From contig OY979718.1 of the NCBI GenBank assembly GCA_963855995.1, positions 46,659,559 to 46,723,558 of the forward strand: a stretch of 64,000 nt of DNA. The letters run 5' to 3'. Below the pieces are notes generated by a model that saw nothing but the letters and a program-made list of their open reading frames with translations, was not told the origin of the DNA and did no database searches. Below, in pieces: positions 44,461-54,290 of the stretch (position 1 is the stretch's first letter; each line of letters starts with the position of its first letter). Made by a program: the position numbers and the translations under genes. The stretch is from Muricea muricata. Lineage: Eukaryota; Cnidaria; Anthozoa; Malacalcyonacea; Plexauridae.

Positions 44461-44865
44461 CTACTCTTTCGATATCTCCAAACTAGGGTACAAAGGAGGG
44501 GCCGTGGGGTTCTCGCGAACTTCACGGAGCGTACGTTCCCTTATAAGCTGCTCGCCTACGTCTTTCAGTTCCTCTTTTTTACCTTTTCTATCTACATTAC
44601 TTTTCTTAATCCCACGAATATTCTTCACCGTACTTTGTCCTCCGTCAACCAAGGCAACACCGACCCCTAATGCTGCAATCACGATGGCCGGTGGAAAAAA
44701 CAACGCTGCCGTAACGGTTCCGGCAACGAATGTAGTTTTCGCAAATGTTTTTAGTGCAAATACAATCTTTTTCTTGTTAGACTTGTTTTTCAATTTGTTA
44801 ATATCACCAGTAATATCATCTTTTAAACGCATTAGTTGAGCTTCTGTCGCTTTTGTAATGTCCAT
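44461..44865 (-). CDS. Two-pass membrane protein with overlapping late-domain motifs
   Basis: 134 residues. A charged N-terminus is followed by two hydrophobic stretches (about residues 45-72, TTFVAGTVTAALFFPPAIVIAALGVGVAL as a hairpin pair) and a basic, helical C-terminal domain. Near the end, NPTAPPLYPSLE contains PTAP, PPLY and LYPSL, the three classical motifs that recruit TSG101, NEDD4-type ligases and ALIX in enveloped viruses. I infer a membrane protein able to call ESCRT machinery. It lies 2 bp from the polymerase stop codon, so the two are probably co-expressed. Confidence 0.65.
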   Translation of the reverse strand: MDITKATEAQLMRLKDDITGDINKLKNKSNKKKIVFALKTFAKTTFVAGTVTAALFFPPAIVIAALGVGVALVDGGQSTVKNIRGIKKSNVDRKGKKEELKDVGEQLIRERTLREVRENPTAPPLYPSLEISKE

Positions 44866-44867
44866 TT

Positions 44868-45551
44868 TTATATAATAGCTTTTAATGCTAAATTCATTAA
44901 CGACCCTTTTTGTACTAACCTTTTTAAATTTAATTGCACATTTTCCAAATTTCTATGTTTTGAACGCCAATGACCGATCGGCACCGTCCGGATACCGTCT
45001 GATAATATAACGCGCTCATCATCTTTAGGACTTAACGCAATCTTATTAATTTTTTCTGTAAACATTTCGTGACCGTGTGTCCTGAAACATAACTGGGTTA
45101 TATTTTTTGACTGCAAATTAAAAACACAGTCCTTATAATCCTCAAGCGTAATTCCTTTTTTAACAACGGCTTTTTTAGCACCCTTACATTTTTTTCCACC
45201 GTTCCCAATGCATGTTTTTTTCCCACAACCCCCGTCGCAAAAATCTTTTTCGCACATACCCGGATAGTCGCTTAATGTTAACGCGTACGATTTAGAACAT
45301 GTACCTGCATATTCATTCACTGTTCGTCCTTTGTATTCATCTTTCCATAACCCGATCACTTTCTTATTCACCCGTGGTAAACCGGCAGGATGGTTTTCTG
45401 GGTACGCGCTCGTATCGTATAACGTTTGGACTTCATCGCGAATATCGTCGTACCAATCGTCGGTTTGTATTCCCAAAAGAAATGAATCTGTATCGGTCAT
45501 CTGCAATCGTGCACGATCGCATAGCTTTAACGTTGTTGTAGAAAAAATCAT
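44868..45551 (-). pseudogene. Protein-primed family B DNA polymerase, C-terminal part (frameshifted)
   Basis: The homologous part begins near 45526 and contains QMTDTDSF, the motif C catalytic Asp pair. A cysteine-rich insertion (CDGGCGKKTC) and the C-terminal thumb region follow. It continues the 45433-48567 frame. The shift lies at the AAA run on the coding strand (45526-45528), where one extra A accounts for the change. Polymerase activity requires motif C, so the gene as assembled is broken just before its active site. Confidence 0.88.
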
Positions 45552-48500
45552 ACATAAGTGTTTTTGATAATTCTGAGACGGCTATTCCAACGTAAGATGG
45601 TTTGTTTAATACGACTTTTGAGGGATATAAATGTATACCTGCAAGCGTTTCGTTATAGACGGTATAATCTTTAAACGTTGGTTTAGAAACATATTTTAAT
45701 GCTTGTTTACGAGACCCGACAAGTTGATATTCAGTACGCCCGAGTAAATTTTCACACGTTTTCCCAAAAACCGCATTGTTTAGTAATTTGTACATATCCT
45801 TATCCGCGTCGTTCGTAGCACCAGCACGAAGTCTTGTATTAAGGTCAATATACGGTTTTAACCAAAATGATTCATTAAATTTTAATGCTTGATGTACGCG
45901 TGTTATTTGAACACCTAACGTTTTGTACAAGTGTAAATTACGAATATGACAAACGTAATTTTTCTTCGGTAATAAGTTTGGTGCTAATTTTTTTACTTTA
46001 GAACCTTCGGGAATAATATTATCAGGCGCAGGTACAAATTCTGCAAAATAGTCATGCAAGTCTTCCGGGTATTCCAAGTCGACTTTAACAAAACACGGTG
46101 GAAATTCTTCGATCGGAACACTTAATTCTTCATCGGTCATCCATGTAAACCCACCCGTCGGTAACGGTTGCGACATAGCCCAACCGTATAAATTATTTGC
46201 ATCAAGGTAAATTAAATATTTTGTACTTTGTTCTGGGTTAAAAATTTCACCATCTGTTATTTTTTTCTCTAAGTCTTTCATTTCATCTGCACAAAAGTCT
46301 GGAAAATATTCACAAACAGTTTCCACGGAGAATGGCTTTTTTAATTCTTGCATAATTTCAATCGGAAGTTTCCCACGAATTAATCCCATATATGTGTTAT
46401 TCGCTTTTGCATACCGATTTGGGATTGTAGAAATACCGCCGCGTTTCCCTTCCTGGATGAAGTCGTACATATCGCGATCGGAAATTAATTCTAATTCTTG
46501 CCCTGTATATTTTAACGCTGCTTTCCACGAAAACCCCGGTAGCGTATACGAATGTAAAATATCAAGCCCGTGCGTTTGCATTAACCGATCCCGTTGATAT
46601 TCCATAATATCCGCAAGTTGCACCGTATCCACTTTGCAATAGAAGTCGTGATAGTCGCGCATGGTCTTTAAGTTAAATTTATCGCAAACATTTAAAAAAT
46701 GTGCATAATCTTCATCGGAAATATGTTCGTCGTTTAATGCCGAATAAAAATCATCTTTAACCAAATTTTTAGGATCATCGTCTAAATTTTTGATCGAAGT
46801 AAACCAATCGTATGGAAAAACACCTTTACGAATTAACACGTCAAAATTTTCATCCCCGAACTCATGCTTTAACATTTTAAATTCACATCGTGGGAACGTT
46901 TTTACGCAATTCGCTAAACTCGCTTGTAAAAAACCTAACGTGTCTACAAGTCGTATATACCACGTATCTTTTTTAGTAACCGGTTCACCTGTCTTCTTAT
47001 CTAATTTTGGAGCTCCGTTATTGTCCACTACGATTGTTTCGCTAATTCTCACGGCTTTTTCTACAGAAATATACTGTTCCGAATTTCGCGCAATCGTTCT
47101 TATATGTCCGTTAACGCGTCCTAATTCACGAACAAGCAGATGGAAATCATATTTTGTGCCGTTATGGAAACCAACAGGAACCGTCTTATCTTTTCTCAAA
47201 GCCAAATTACATTGAGCGTGTGCTGCACCGCGGAACCTACCTGTGTAATGACAACGATCCCTTACCTTATCATCGTCAACAAAATCCTTATTACAAATCC
47301 AACATCTTGTCGCGTTATCAAACATGTCTTGATCTTCGTCAGTCATGGTCATCAGGCAGTCCTCTGCATACTTTTTACCTAGATCGTAAACCAAATCCGT
47401 CACCGTCCGTATAAAATGTAATGCGACATTCTCATCATCCGTTTTAGCCGTATATTGAATGGTACGACTTTCGGATGGGTCTACACGCGACACAAATTGT
47501 AAACAATACCCGGAACTTTTATGAATTTGCGTTTGCGTGGTTTTATCCCCTTTTTGAATATTTACTTTCTCGAGCCGACATTCAAAATCAGCGTAAATAA
47601 CAAAAGGTTTAAATGCTACGTCTTTTACATTCTCAAATTGGACAACCGAACCTTCGTTTGGCATGACTTCTATAGTCCGTTTTTCTGCACGACGATCTTT
47701 TTTATGCCGTTCGACAGCACCCGCGGTTCGATGATGGTACGTACAATACGGACAATAATGACTTGCATGGTCGTGCATACTATGTCGCATTAATGCGGAC
47801 ATATTCTTGACTGCGCTATAATGCCCGTTGTAATAAAATAGTTGTACATTCCTTTCGTGCCTTGTATTCGGCTGCCGAAGATACGTTACTTCGTTTTCGT
47901 CCCATCCAAAAACCATCACGGAAATCTTGTTCATATTTTCGAAAATATCCAACTCGTGAAGCGGTGTCGGGAAACTTGTACACGACCAATCTAATTTTTC
48001 CGATTGGTCCTTAAGCCTCTGCGTAATTTTTTCAGCATCACGTTTCCGTGCAATCGGATTTAAATACCTTGTAACAGACCATTTAAAACACTGATCATCA
48101 TCAAAATTCTTCACGTTAACAATCCCATTCTCACGTCTACGTTCAAGTTCCGTCGGTAACGGTTTATAACTTGAACCGACTATGGCCGGAATTTCGGAAA
48201 ACGCTAAAATAACATGATCGAACGACTCTAACATCCATCCGCTACCTTCCATACTTTCGACCCTATGAAACTGTTCCCTAATCACCTCTAACATCGCATC
48301 GAATAAAGCTTCGGGATTTGTACCTTGAAAATTTTCAAACCTCGTCCCAGAATGCAAACCTTTTAATTGCCGGATAAAACCATTGCCCAACCGTCTTATC
48401 ATCCAAGGACTAACGCTTAGACCAACTTTCGTATCGCGATTAGCACGAATTAATTCGATAACCTGTGGTCTTATGAATTCAAACAACGACTCTAAATTAC

Positions 48501-48567
48501 GATGTTTTATACGCTGATCGTCAAGTTTATAACGAACCCGTGCACCACCGAAATGATTACCGTACAA
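45433..48567 (-). pseudogene. Protein-primed family B DNA polymerase, main part
   Basis: About 1,000 homologous residues. A C2H2-like finger (CPYCTYHH) lies near 272. Exonuclease motifs: YADFEC near 324, FHNGTKYDF near 466, YCKVDTVQLADI near 639. Polymerase motif A (LDANNLYGW) is near 787 and motif B (NNAVFGKT) near 927. Motif C is in the next frame. This enzyme copies the linear element from a protein primer. The first codon here is TTG; the frame is open further upstream to about 48690, overlapping the preceding gene, and I cannot find an in-frame ATG. About the last 30 codons after the break are not homologous. Confidence 0.93.
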
Positions 48568-48659
48568 ATTAAATTGTGGCGGTTGCTCATACGTAATATG
48601 ATCGGGAACCCTATTCGCACGAAACTCTCGTAAAACTTTAGCGTATAGTGCTTTTTCAT

Positions 48660-49001
48660 TCAGTGGTCTTTTACGTTGTAAATAACACCAAGAAGCGGAA
48701 ACCGATTCAACGCTTGTCTTGCTGTCATTTGCTCGCCGTTAATCCGAACCGAACCCCGTTGCCGTGGTAAAATAATATAAGGGTCGCGATTGTTCCGTAT
48801 TTCGTCTTGCAAATATGCATCGACCACTTCCTTTGTAATTCCACCCACTTTTAATACCCGTCGAAGTTTATTCCTCAACGGTCCGTTCTTCATAGGCCCG
48901 TTCCGTTGTAAAAATTCAGCCACGCCGGGTTCTTTCAAAATATTAGTAATGGACTGTAATTTCCCGTTATAAGCGAAAAAACCTTTTTTACGACCTGTCA
49001 T
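48660..49001 (-). CDS. Basic hypothetical protein upstream of the polymerase
   Basis: 113 residues, strongly basic (MTGRKKGFF, LRNKLRRVLKVGG), with no recognised domain. Its end overlaps the open frame that leads into the polymerase, so the two are translationally close. A link to replication, for example as primer protein or DNA-binding cofactor, is possible from position only. Confidence 0.55.
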   Translation of the reverse strand: MTGRKKGFFAYNGKLQSITNILKEPGVAEFLQRNGPMKNGPLRNKLRRVLKVGGITKEVVDAYLQDEIRNNRDPYIILPRQRGSVRINGEQMTARQALNRFPLLGVIYNVKDH

Positions 49002-49042
49002 TGCGCTTTTATTTCATAAACGCGCTCTAATTCTAACAATTT

Positions 49043-49073
49043 TTTTTTGTATTCTGGGTAGAATACAAAAATA
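49043..49073. terminator. Hairpin upstream of the 48660 gene
   Basis: Arms TTTTTGTATTCT and AGAATACAAAAA (12 bp) around GGGT. It lies about 95 bp after the stop of the 49166 gene. A short hydrophobic frame, possibly with an A9 slip, overlaps it, so it may mark a lost small gene. Confidence 0.45.
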
Positions 49074-49165
49074 CATAATGGGAAACATAATACCTAGCAG
49101 CGAACCAAAGAAAAGATGTTATTTTCTTAAAATTTTCCAAAAAAATTTTCTCAATTTTTTTTTCT

Positions 49166-49657
49166 CTACCAAGCCATATCGACCAACCTAACATGCTCGC
49201 GAACGTGTTCTTTCACTAACGCTTCATACACTTTTACTTGTAGACTTACATTCTCCCCATTCAACAAAATACCGCCGACTTCCAATACGGCTTTAACGTC
49301 ACAAGTTCTATCCTCATACTTGAAAACATCAGTCTCACCGTCGACCTCATAAAATTTCACGGATGGCTTTAATTTAGGATAAACCGTATTCTCGTCGTCA
49401 CCATAAAACAATTTCCTCGTCAACGGACGACCCAAATGACCCTCGCATTCCTCCACAATATTTTTTAAAGTCTTTAAACTTTCCTCGTCTAAAACCAATG
49501 ACATCGAAACCGTATCGAATTTCTTGTCTTTCTTAACACCAAAAGAAAAACATTTCCCGGTTTTTACAAAAACTTGTTTACCATCAGCTGTCCTAATTGG
49601 GATCATTGTCATCCCAGCGACACTCAAGGACTTCTCAGCTTTAAATTGGACCGACAT
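49166..49657 (-). CDS. Conserved Polinton protein, possibly ssDNA-binding
   Basis: 163 residues, predicted mostly beta. Landmarks are SMSLVLDEES, VYPKLK, then ILLNGENVSLQVKVYEALVKEHV near the end. This arrangement recalls single-stranded-DNA-binding proteins of large DNA viruses and Polintons, but the match is from memory of pattern only. It is the outermost gene at the right end, next to the TIR, which fits an early or replication role. Confidence 0.5.
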   Translation of the reverse strand: MSVQFKAEKSLSVAGMTMIPIRTADGKQVFVKTGKCFSFGVKKDKKFDTVSMSLVLDEESLKTLKNIVEECEGHLGRPLTRKLFYGDDENTVYPKLKPSVKFYEVDGETDVFKYEDRTCDVKAVLEVGGILLNGENVSLQVKVYEALVKEHVREHVRLVDMAW

Positions 49658-49699
49658 TGTTTTTTCTTCTTTTGAAAATAATTAAAAATACTCTCTCAA

Positions 49700-50023
49700 T
49701 TTTTTTTTTTGATAACAAAAATATTTTTGACGCCGGATTTTTTTTTTAAAAAAATTTTTAAGAAAATATTTTGAAAAAAATTTTTTTTTGTTTTTGAGGG
49801 GGTTTTTAAGAAAAATTTTTTTAGAAGACGCCATCTTGGATGACGTCATTACGAGATCGGCGACTTCTAACGACCATCGCTGTGATTTTTTACAGAAAAG
49901 TTTCCCCAGTTGCCATCGCTCAAAAGGTGCTGACTCGGCAGGATTTGGGGACCCAGCAGGATTTGGGGACCCTAAAAAACCATCGCTCAAAAGGTGCCCA
50001 ATCCGGCCAAAAACTACATTACT
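49700..50023 (-). repeat. Right terminal inverted repeat of the Polinton
   Basis: About 324 bp, the inverse of the left repeat without the 65-bp block found there. Three subrepeats remain, one shortened by about 8 bp. It ends in CT (AG when read inward). Confidence 0.9.
49829..49848 (-). promoter_or_regulatory. CRE/ATF and YY1-like sites in the right TIR
   Basis: The inverse of the pair at 29833-29852: TGACGTCA at 49841-49848 and the CGCCATCTTGG complement at 49829-49839 (one base differs from the left copy). Its conservation between both ends suggests function. Confidence 0.45.
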
Positions 50024-50029
50024 CCCATT
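50024..50029. repeat. Right target-site duplication (CCCATT)
   Basis: Differs from the left copy CGCATT at one position. Confidence 0.7.
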
Positions 50030-50810
50030 CATCGCTTGTGCGCTAGGACTTTTAGTTTCTACTTACAAAATAATACAAGTGCATGAAGGTCTTAAGATAA
50101 TCTAAGAAATATATAATAACAACAAAGAAATCGAAAACGACAGGCAATGACCAAGCAAGAACGAAACACGTACATGTCTAACTAAATGATATTGTTTTCA
50201 GGTGCAAATATTCGAACGTTAGCTGATGAAGAGTTTTGGGGGTTGTCTTACTCTGTATGCACTGATTTTCAAAAGAAATTTTTTAGTGGGCTTTTTCGCA
50301 CTATATTTTTTACCATTTACCAAAAAAGTGCTAAGTGCTGGAAATATATACCCATGGCCCGGGCACTTCTCTCTGATACTTAATTGCTATTAGAGGTATT
50401 CACATACGATGCCATGCTAGCTACACAAACTTTGGCGGACAGTTGGATATAATTAATATTTAATGATTTTTTAATGATAATATTAATCATTAACAAAAAA
50501 AATAGTAATGACATCTTGTTATACAACATATAGAAGTATATCACCTAGTTATTATATTTGTTACGTATTATCTAGTTATATACACGTATACCGTATTTAT
50601 TACGTGTATTGCCTATGTATGTTATTGACGACATAATTTTAACCTATATAATTATCAAACACTTGAGTGACATGTATATATCAATCTATGTTCTATAACC
50701 AGATCTAGAGACTGGAGTTACTATTTATGACGTGAAATAATCGTTTTTGTAACCATATTCAATAAGTTCAATAGTGTACTTTTCACGTCAAGATATGGTC
50801 ACGTAAAAAT
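50030..50810. other. Right flank of the Polinton
   Basis: AT-rich sequence without a recognisable gene. Confidence 0.5.
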
Positions 50811-51085
50811 AATGGTCAAATATATATTCATGATCAGACCATACGAAATAGTCAAATGTTTATTCATAAAACCATATGTATATGAAAATGGTCGATGATC
50901 AATAAGGACAACATGGGTATATGGACATAGGTATATGGTCAAAAGTACATGGACAAAGGTATATGGACATAGGTATATGCACATAGCTACATGGAAAAGG
51001 TATATGGACATAGGTATACGTATTGCACATAGGTATATGGACAAAGGTATTTAGACATGGGTATATGGACATGGGTATATGGAGA
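50811..51085. repeat. Minisatellite of a 15-bp GGTATATGGACATAG-like unit
   Basis: From about 50911 some ten variant copies follow each other in direct orientation. To their left, 50811-50880 carries fragments related to the 42-bp array at 51566 (AGACCATA, TAGTCAAATG, TTATTCAT). Confidence 0.8.
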
Positions 51086-51439
51086 AGTACTGTGCAATGT
51101 TCTGTTGTATGTTGTTTTAAATGTGTTGCGCTGTGCTGCGTTTGCGCTGCGATTCCATGCTTCTGGGTTTTGTGGTTGGTGGTTGTTATGGACTCGTGTC
51201 TCGTTGTTTTTCTGAGTGAGAGAGAAAGTGAGTAAATGAGTAAATGAGTGAGTGGGTCAATATATAACTAGGTTAGGCGAAAAACAACAACGACATGAGG
51301 GGTGAGGTTGTTGTTGAGAAGCGGTAATGGTTCACACTTGCATTGCGCGCGCTTGCGATCGTATTTTGTTGTATTGTCGTGTCGTATTCATGTCGTATCG
51401 TTACTGTCCTGCACAGCATCTTTCCATATGGATCGTGTA

Positions 51440-51565
51440 CATATAAACAAGTCAAATATACCTGAGACCATATGCCAAACAAAGTGCCGGATAAATATAA
51501 TATACATGAAACCAGACGTATACCAGTGCCGGACAAATATAATATACATGAAACCAAACGTATAA
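51440..51565 (+). repeat. Two tandem copies of a ~55-bp unit
   Basis: GTGCCGGA-AAATATAATATACATGAAACC occurs twice (about 51492 and 51528) directly before the 42-bp array. Confidence 0.7.
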
Positions 51566-53150
51566 CATTTATTCATGAGAGACCATATTTATAACGGAAT
51601 GGTCAAGTTCTTATTCACGAGAGACCATATTTGTAACGAAATGGTCAAGTACTTATTCATGAGAGACCATGTTTATAACGCAATGGTCAAGTACTTATTC
51701 ATGAGAAACCATATTTATTATGGAATGGTCAAGTATTTCTTCATGAGAGACCATATTTATAACAGAACGGTCAAGTAGTTATTAATGACAGACCATATTA
51801 TGACGCAATGCCCAAAAGTACTTATTCATGACAGACCATATTATAACGGAATGGTCAAGTACTTATTCATGACAGACCATATTTATGACGGAATGGTCAA
51901 GTACTTTATTCATGACAGACATATTTAGAACTAAGTGGTCAAATATTTATTCAAGAGAAACCATATTTATAACAGAATGGTCAAGTATTTTTCAAGAAAG
52001 ACCATATTTATCACGGAATGGTCAAGCACTTATTCATACTTATTCATGGAAGACCATATTATAACGGAATGGTCAAGTACTTATTCATGACAGACCATAT
52101 TTATAACGGAATGGTCAAGTACTTATTCATGACAGACCATATTTATAACGGAATGGTCAAGTATTTATTCATGAGAGGCCATATTTATAACGGAATGGTC
52201 AAGTTCTTATTCATGAAAGACCATATTTATAACGGAATGGTCAAGTTCTTATTCATATGAGACCATATTTATAACAGAATGGTCAAGTAGTTATTCATGA
52301 CAGACCATATTTATAACCGAATGGCCAAGTACTTATTCATGACAGACCATATTTATAACGGAATGGTCAAGTACTTATTCATGAGAGACCATATTTATAA
52401 CGGATTGGTCAAGTTCTTATTCATGACAGACGATATTTATAACGGAATGGTCAAGTACTTATTCATGACAGACCATATTTATAACGGAATGGTCAAGTAC
52501 TTATTTATGAGAGACCTTATTTATAGCGGAATGGTCAGGTACTTATTCATGAGATACCATATTTATAACAGAATGGTCTACTAGTTCTTCATGAGAGACC
52601 ATTTTGTAACGGAATGGTCAAGTTCTTATTCATGACAGACCATATTTATAACGGAATGGTCAAGTATTTATTCATGAGAGACCATATTTATAACAGAATG
52701 GTCATATATTTATTCAAGAGAGACCATATCTATAACAGAATGGTCAAGTATTTATTCAAAAGAGACCATATTTATGACAGAATGATCAAATATTTATTCC
52801 TGAAAGTCTCAAGAGAGACCATGTTTATAACGGAGTGGTCAGGTATTTATTCATGAGAGACCAATATTTATAATGGAATGGTCAAGTTCTTATTCATGAG
52901 AGACCACATTTATAACGGAATGGTCAAGTTCTTATTCACGAGAGACCATATTTATAATAGAATGGTCAAGTATTTATTCATGAGGGACCATATTTATAAC
53001 GAAATGGTCAAATATTTATTCTTGAGAGAGTATATTTATAACGAAATGGTCAAGTATTTATTTATAAGAGACCAATTAATAACAGAATGGTCAAGTACTT
53101 ATTCATGAGAGACGATATTTATAAAGGAATGGTCAAATACTTATATGATA
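51566..53150 (+). repeat. 42-bp minisatellite, about 37 copies
   Basis: The unit contains GAGACCATATTTATAACGG, then AATGGTCAAG and TACTTATTCAT. Each unit has inverted GACCAT/ATGGTC arms. Because 42 is divisible by 3, long stretches stay open in one frame, but one- and two-base indels break it repeatedly, so I do not treat it as coding. Confidence 0.95.
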
Positions 53151-53574
53151 AGACCTGTAACATTAAGGCTACCCTTTCCACCTATGTATTTTCCAATGCT
53201 TAAGGCTATGTGGCAAATAGCAAATTAGTAAAGAATATTTGTCTTATTCGGTTGAAAAAGTGTACGGGATGAGAATCTTCAAAACGCGAATCAATCTGAC
53301 GTTGTAAACTAACTGCAACGAAGTTAAAAGAAGCAGTTAAAACTAATTAACAATGAAGCAATGAAAGTTTGAAACAAGTTCAAGAAATGAAATGAAATTA
53401 AAAGAAGAAGTGAAAAATGAAACCATGAATGCATTGACGTATTTTGTGGTGGAAGGTTCAAGAAAGAAGGGAGATGTCCCAGGGAGATGGAAACTGTGCA
53501 AAAATGTTGTCTTTTGGAAACTATGCAATAATGAAGAGAAGTTTGTCCTATGATTGATACAAGATGATGTAAAT
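53151..53574. other. Gene-free stretch
   Basis: Purine-rich sequence with many GAAG and GAAATGAA words; no gene seen. Confidence 0.5.
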
Positions 53575-53715
53575 GACGACGAGGACGATGCCTGACGAGC
53601 GACGAAGATGCCCGACGAACGATGACGATACCCGAGGAATGAAGACGATGCCCGACGAACGACGACGATGCCCGCCGAATGACGACAATGTCCAGCGAAA
53701 GATGACGCTGCCTGA
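53575..53715 (+). repeat. GACGATGCCCGACGAA-type minisatellite
   Basis: Six or so variant copies of a 21-27-bp unit in direct orientation. GC-rich compared with the surroundings. Confidence 0.8.
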
Positions 53716-53759
53716 CAGACGATGATTCAAAGGTGACGTAAACGGAAGAGGTAATTAAT

Positions 53760-54290
53760 GTAGAATCCTGGTGGTTAAATTAAAGTTGAATAACTGATGA
53801 CTTCCAAACATTAAAAATATATTTTTGAAAACAGAAGTTAAACATGATTGCCAGAAGTTAAGCAGGATTCCCCCAGATACTCCGGTTTCAAACCTTAGTT
53901 TAATCCTGTATAGAAAATTAAACACAAAGGAATTTGAAGTTATTCAACTTTGGTTTTCCAAAATTTGGTTTAAAAATGGGTTATTTTATATCTTGCAAAT
54001 TTATAAGATATTTTACTACATAAATCATAGTTTCTATCTTTTATGTAATGAAATTATCTTATACATTTGCAAGTTTCCATCTATATTAACTTCCCGACGA
54101 AGGACCTTGAAGGGCGTGAGCTCGAAATGCTCGAAAAGCAAGTATCTGACGTTTTCATACGGAAAATAATTAAAATAACTGGCAGATTTCTGGATCGCAC
54201 TCGAAGCAACTGGAGGAAAGAGGTTTCGCCCTATTTCCAAAGGTTTTCTTCCTGAGATCCTTGTTCAACCACCAGGATTAACGACGAAGT
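53760..54290. repeat. Inverted-repeat element of about 0.53 kb, with relatives at 56.3 kb
   Basis: GAATCCTGGTGGTTAA (53767) is mirrored by TTCAACCACCAGGATTAA (54265). AACTTCCCGACGAAGGACCT at 54089 recurs in inverse orientation at about 56290-56310, and a relative of the left end recurs in direct orientation at 56350. This indicates a dispersed repeat family with copies in this region. No coding capacity seen. Confidence 0.55.

Noticed and set aside
51575-53108. Several 60-95-codon frames with a repeated 14-residue motif
   Set aside because: They are the 42-bp minisatellite; frequent indels break the frame and there is no non-repeat coding context.
54080-54140. Possible hammerhead core near CCGACGAAGGACC
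   Set aside because: Lacks the CTGANGA core and a placed cleavage triplet; better explained as part of a dispersed repeat.
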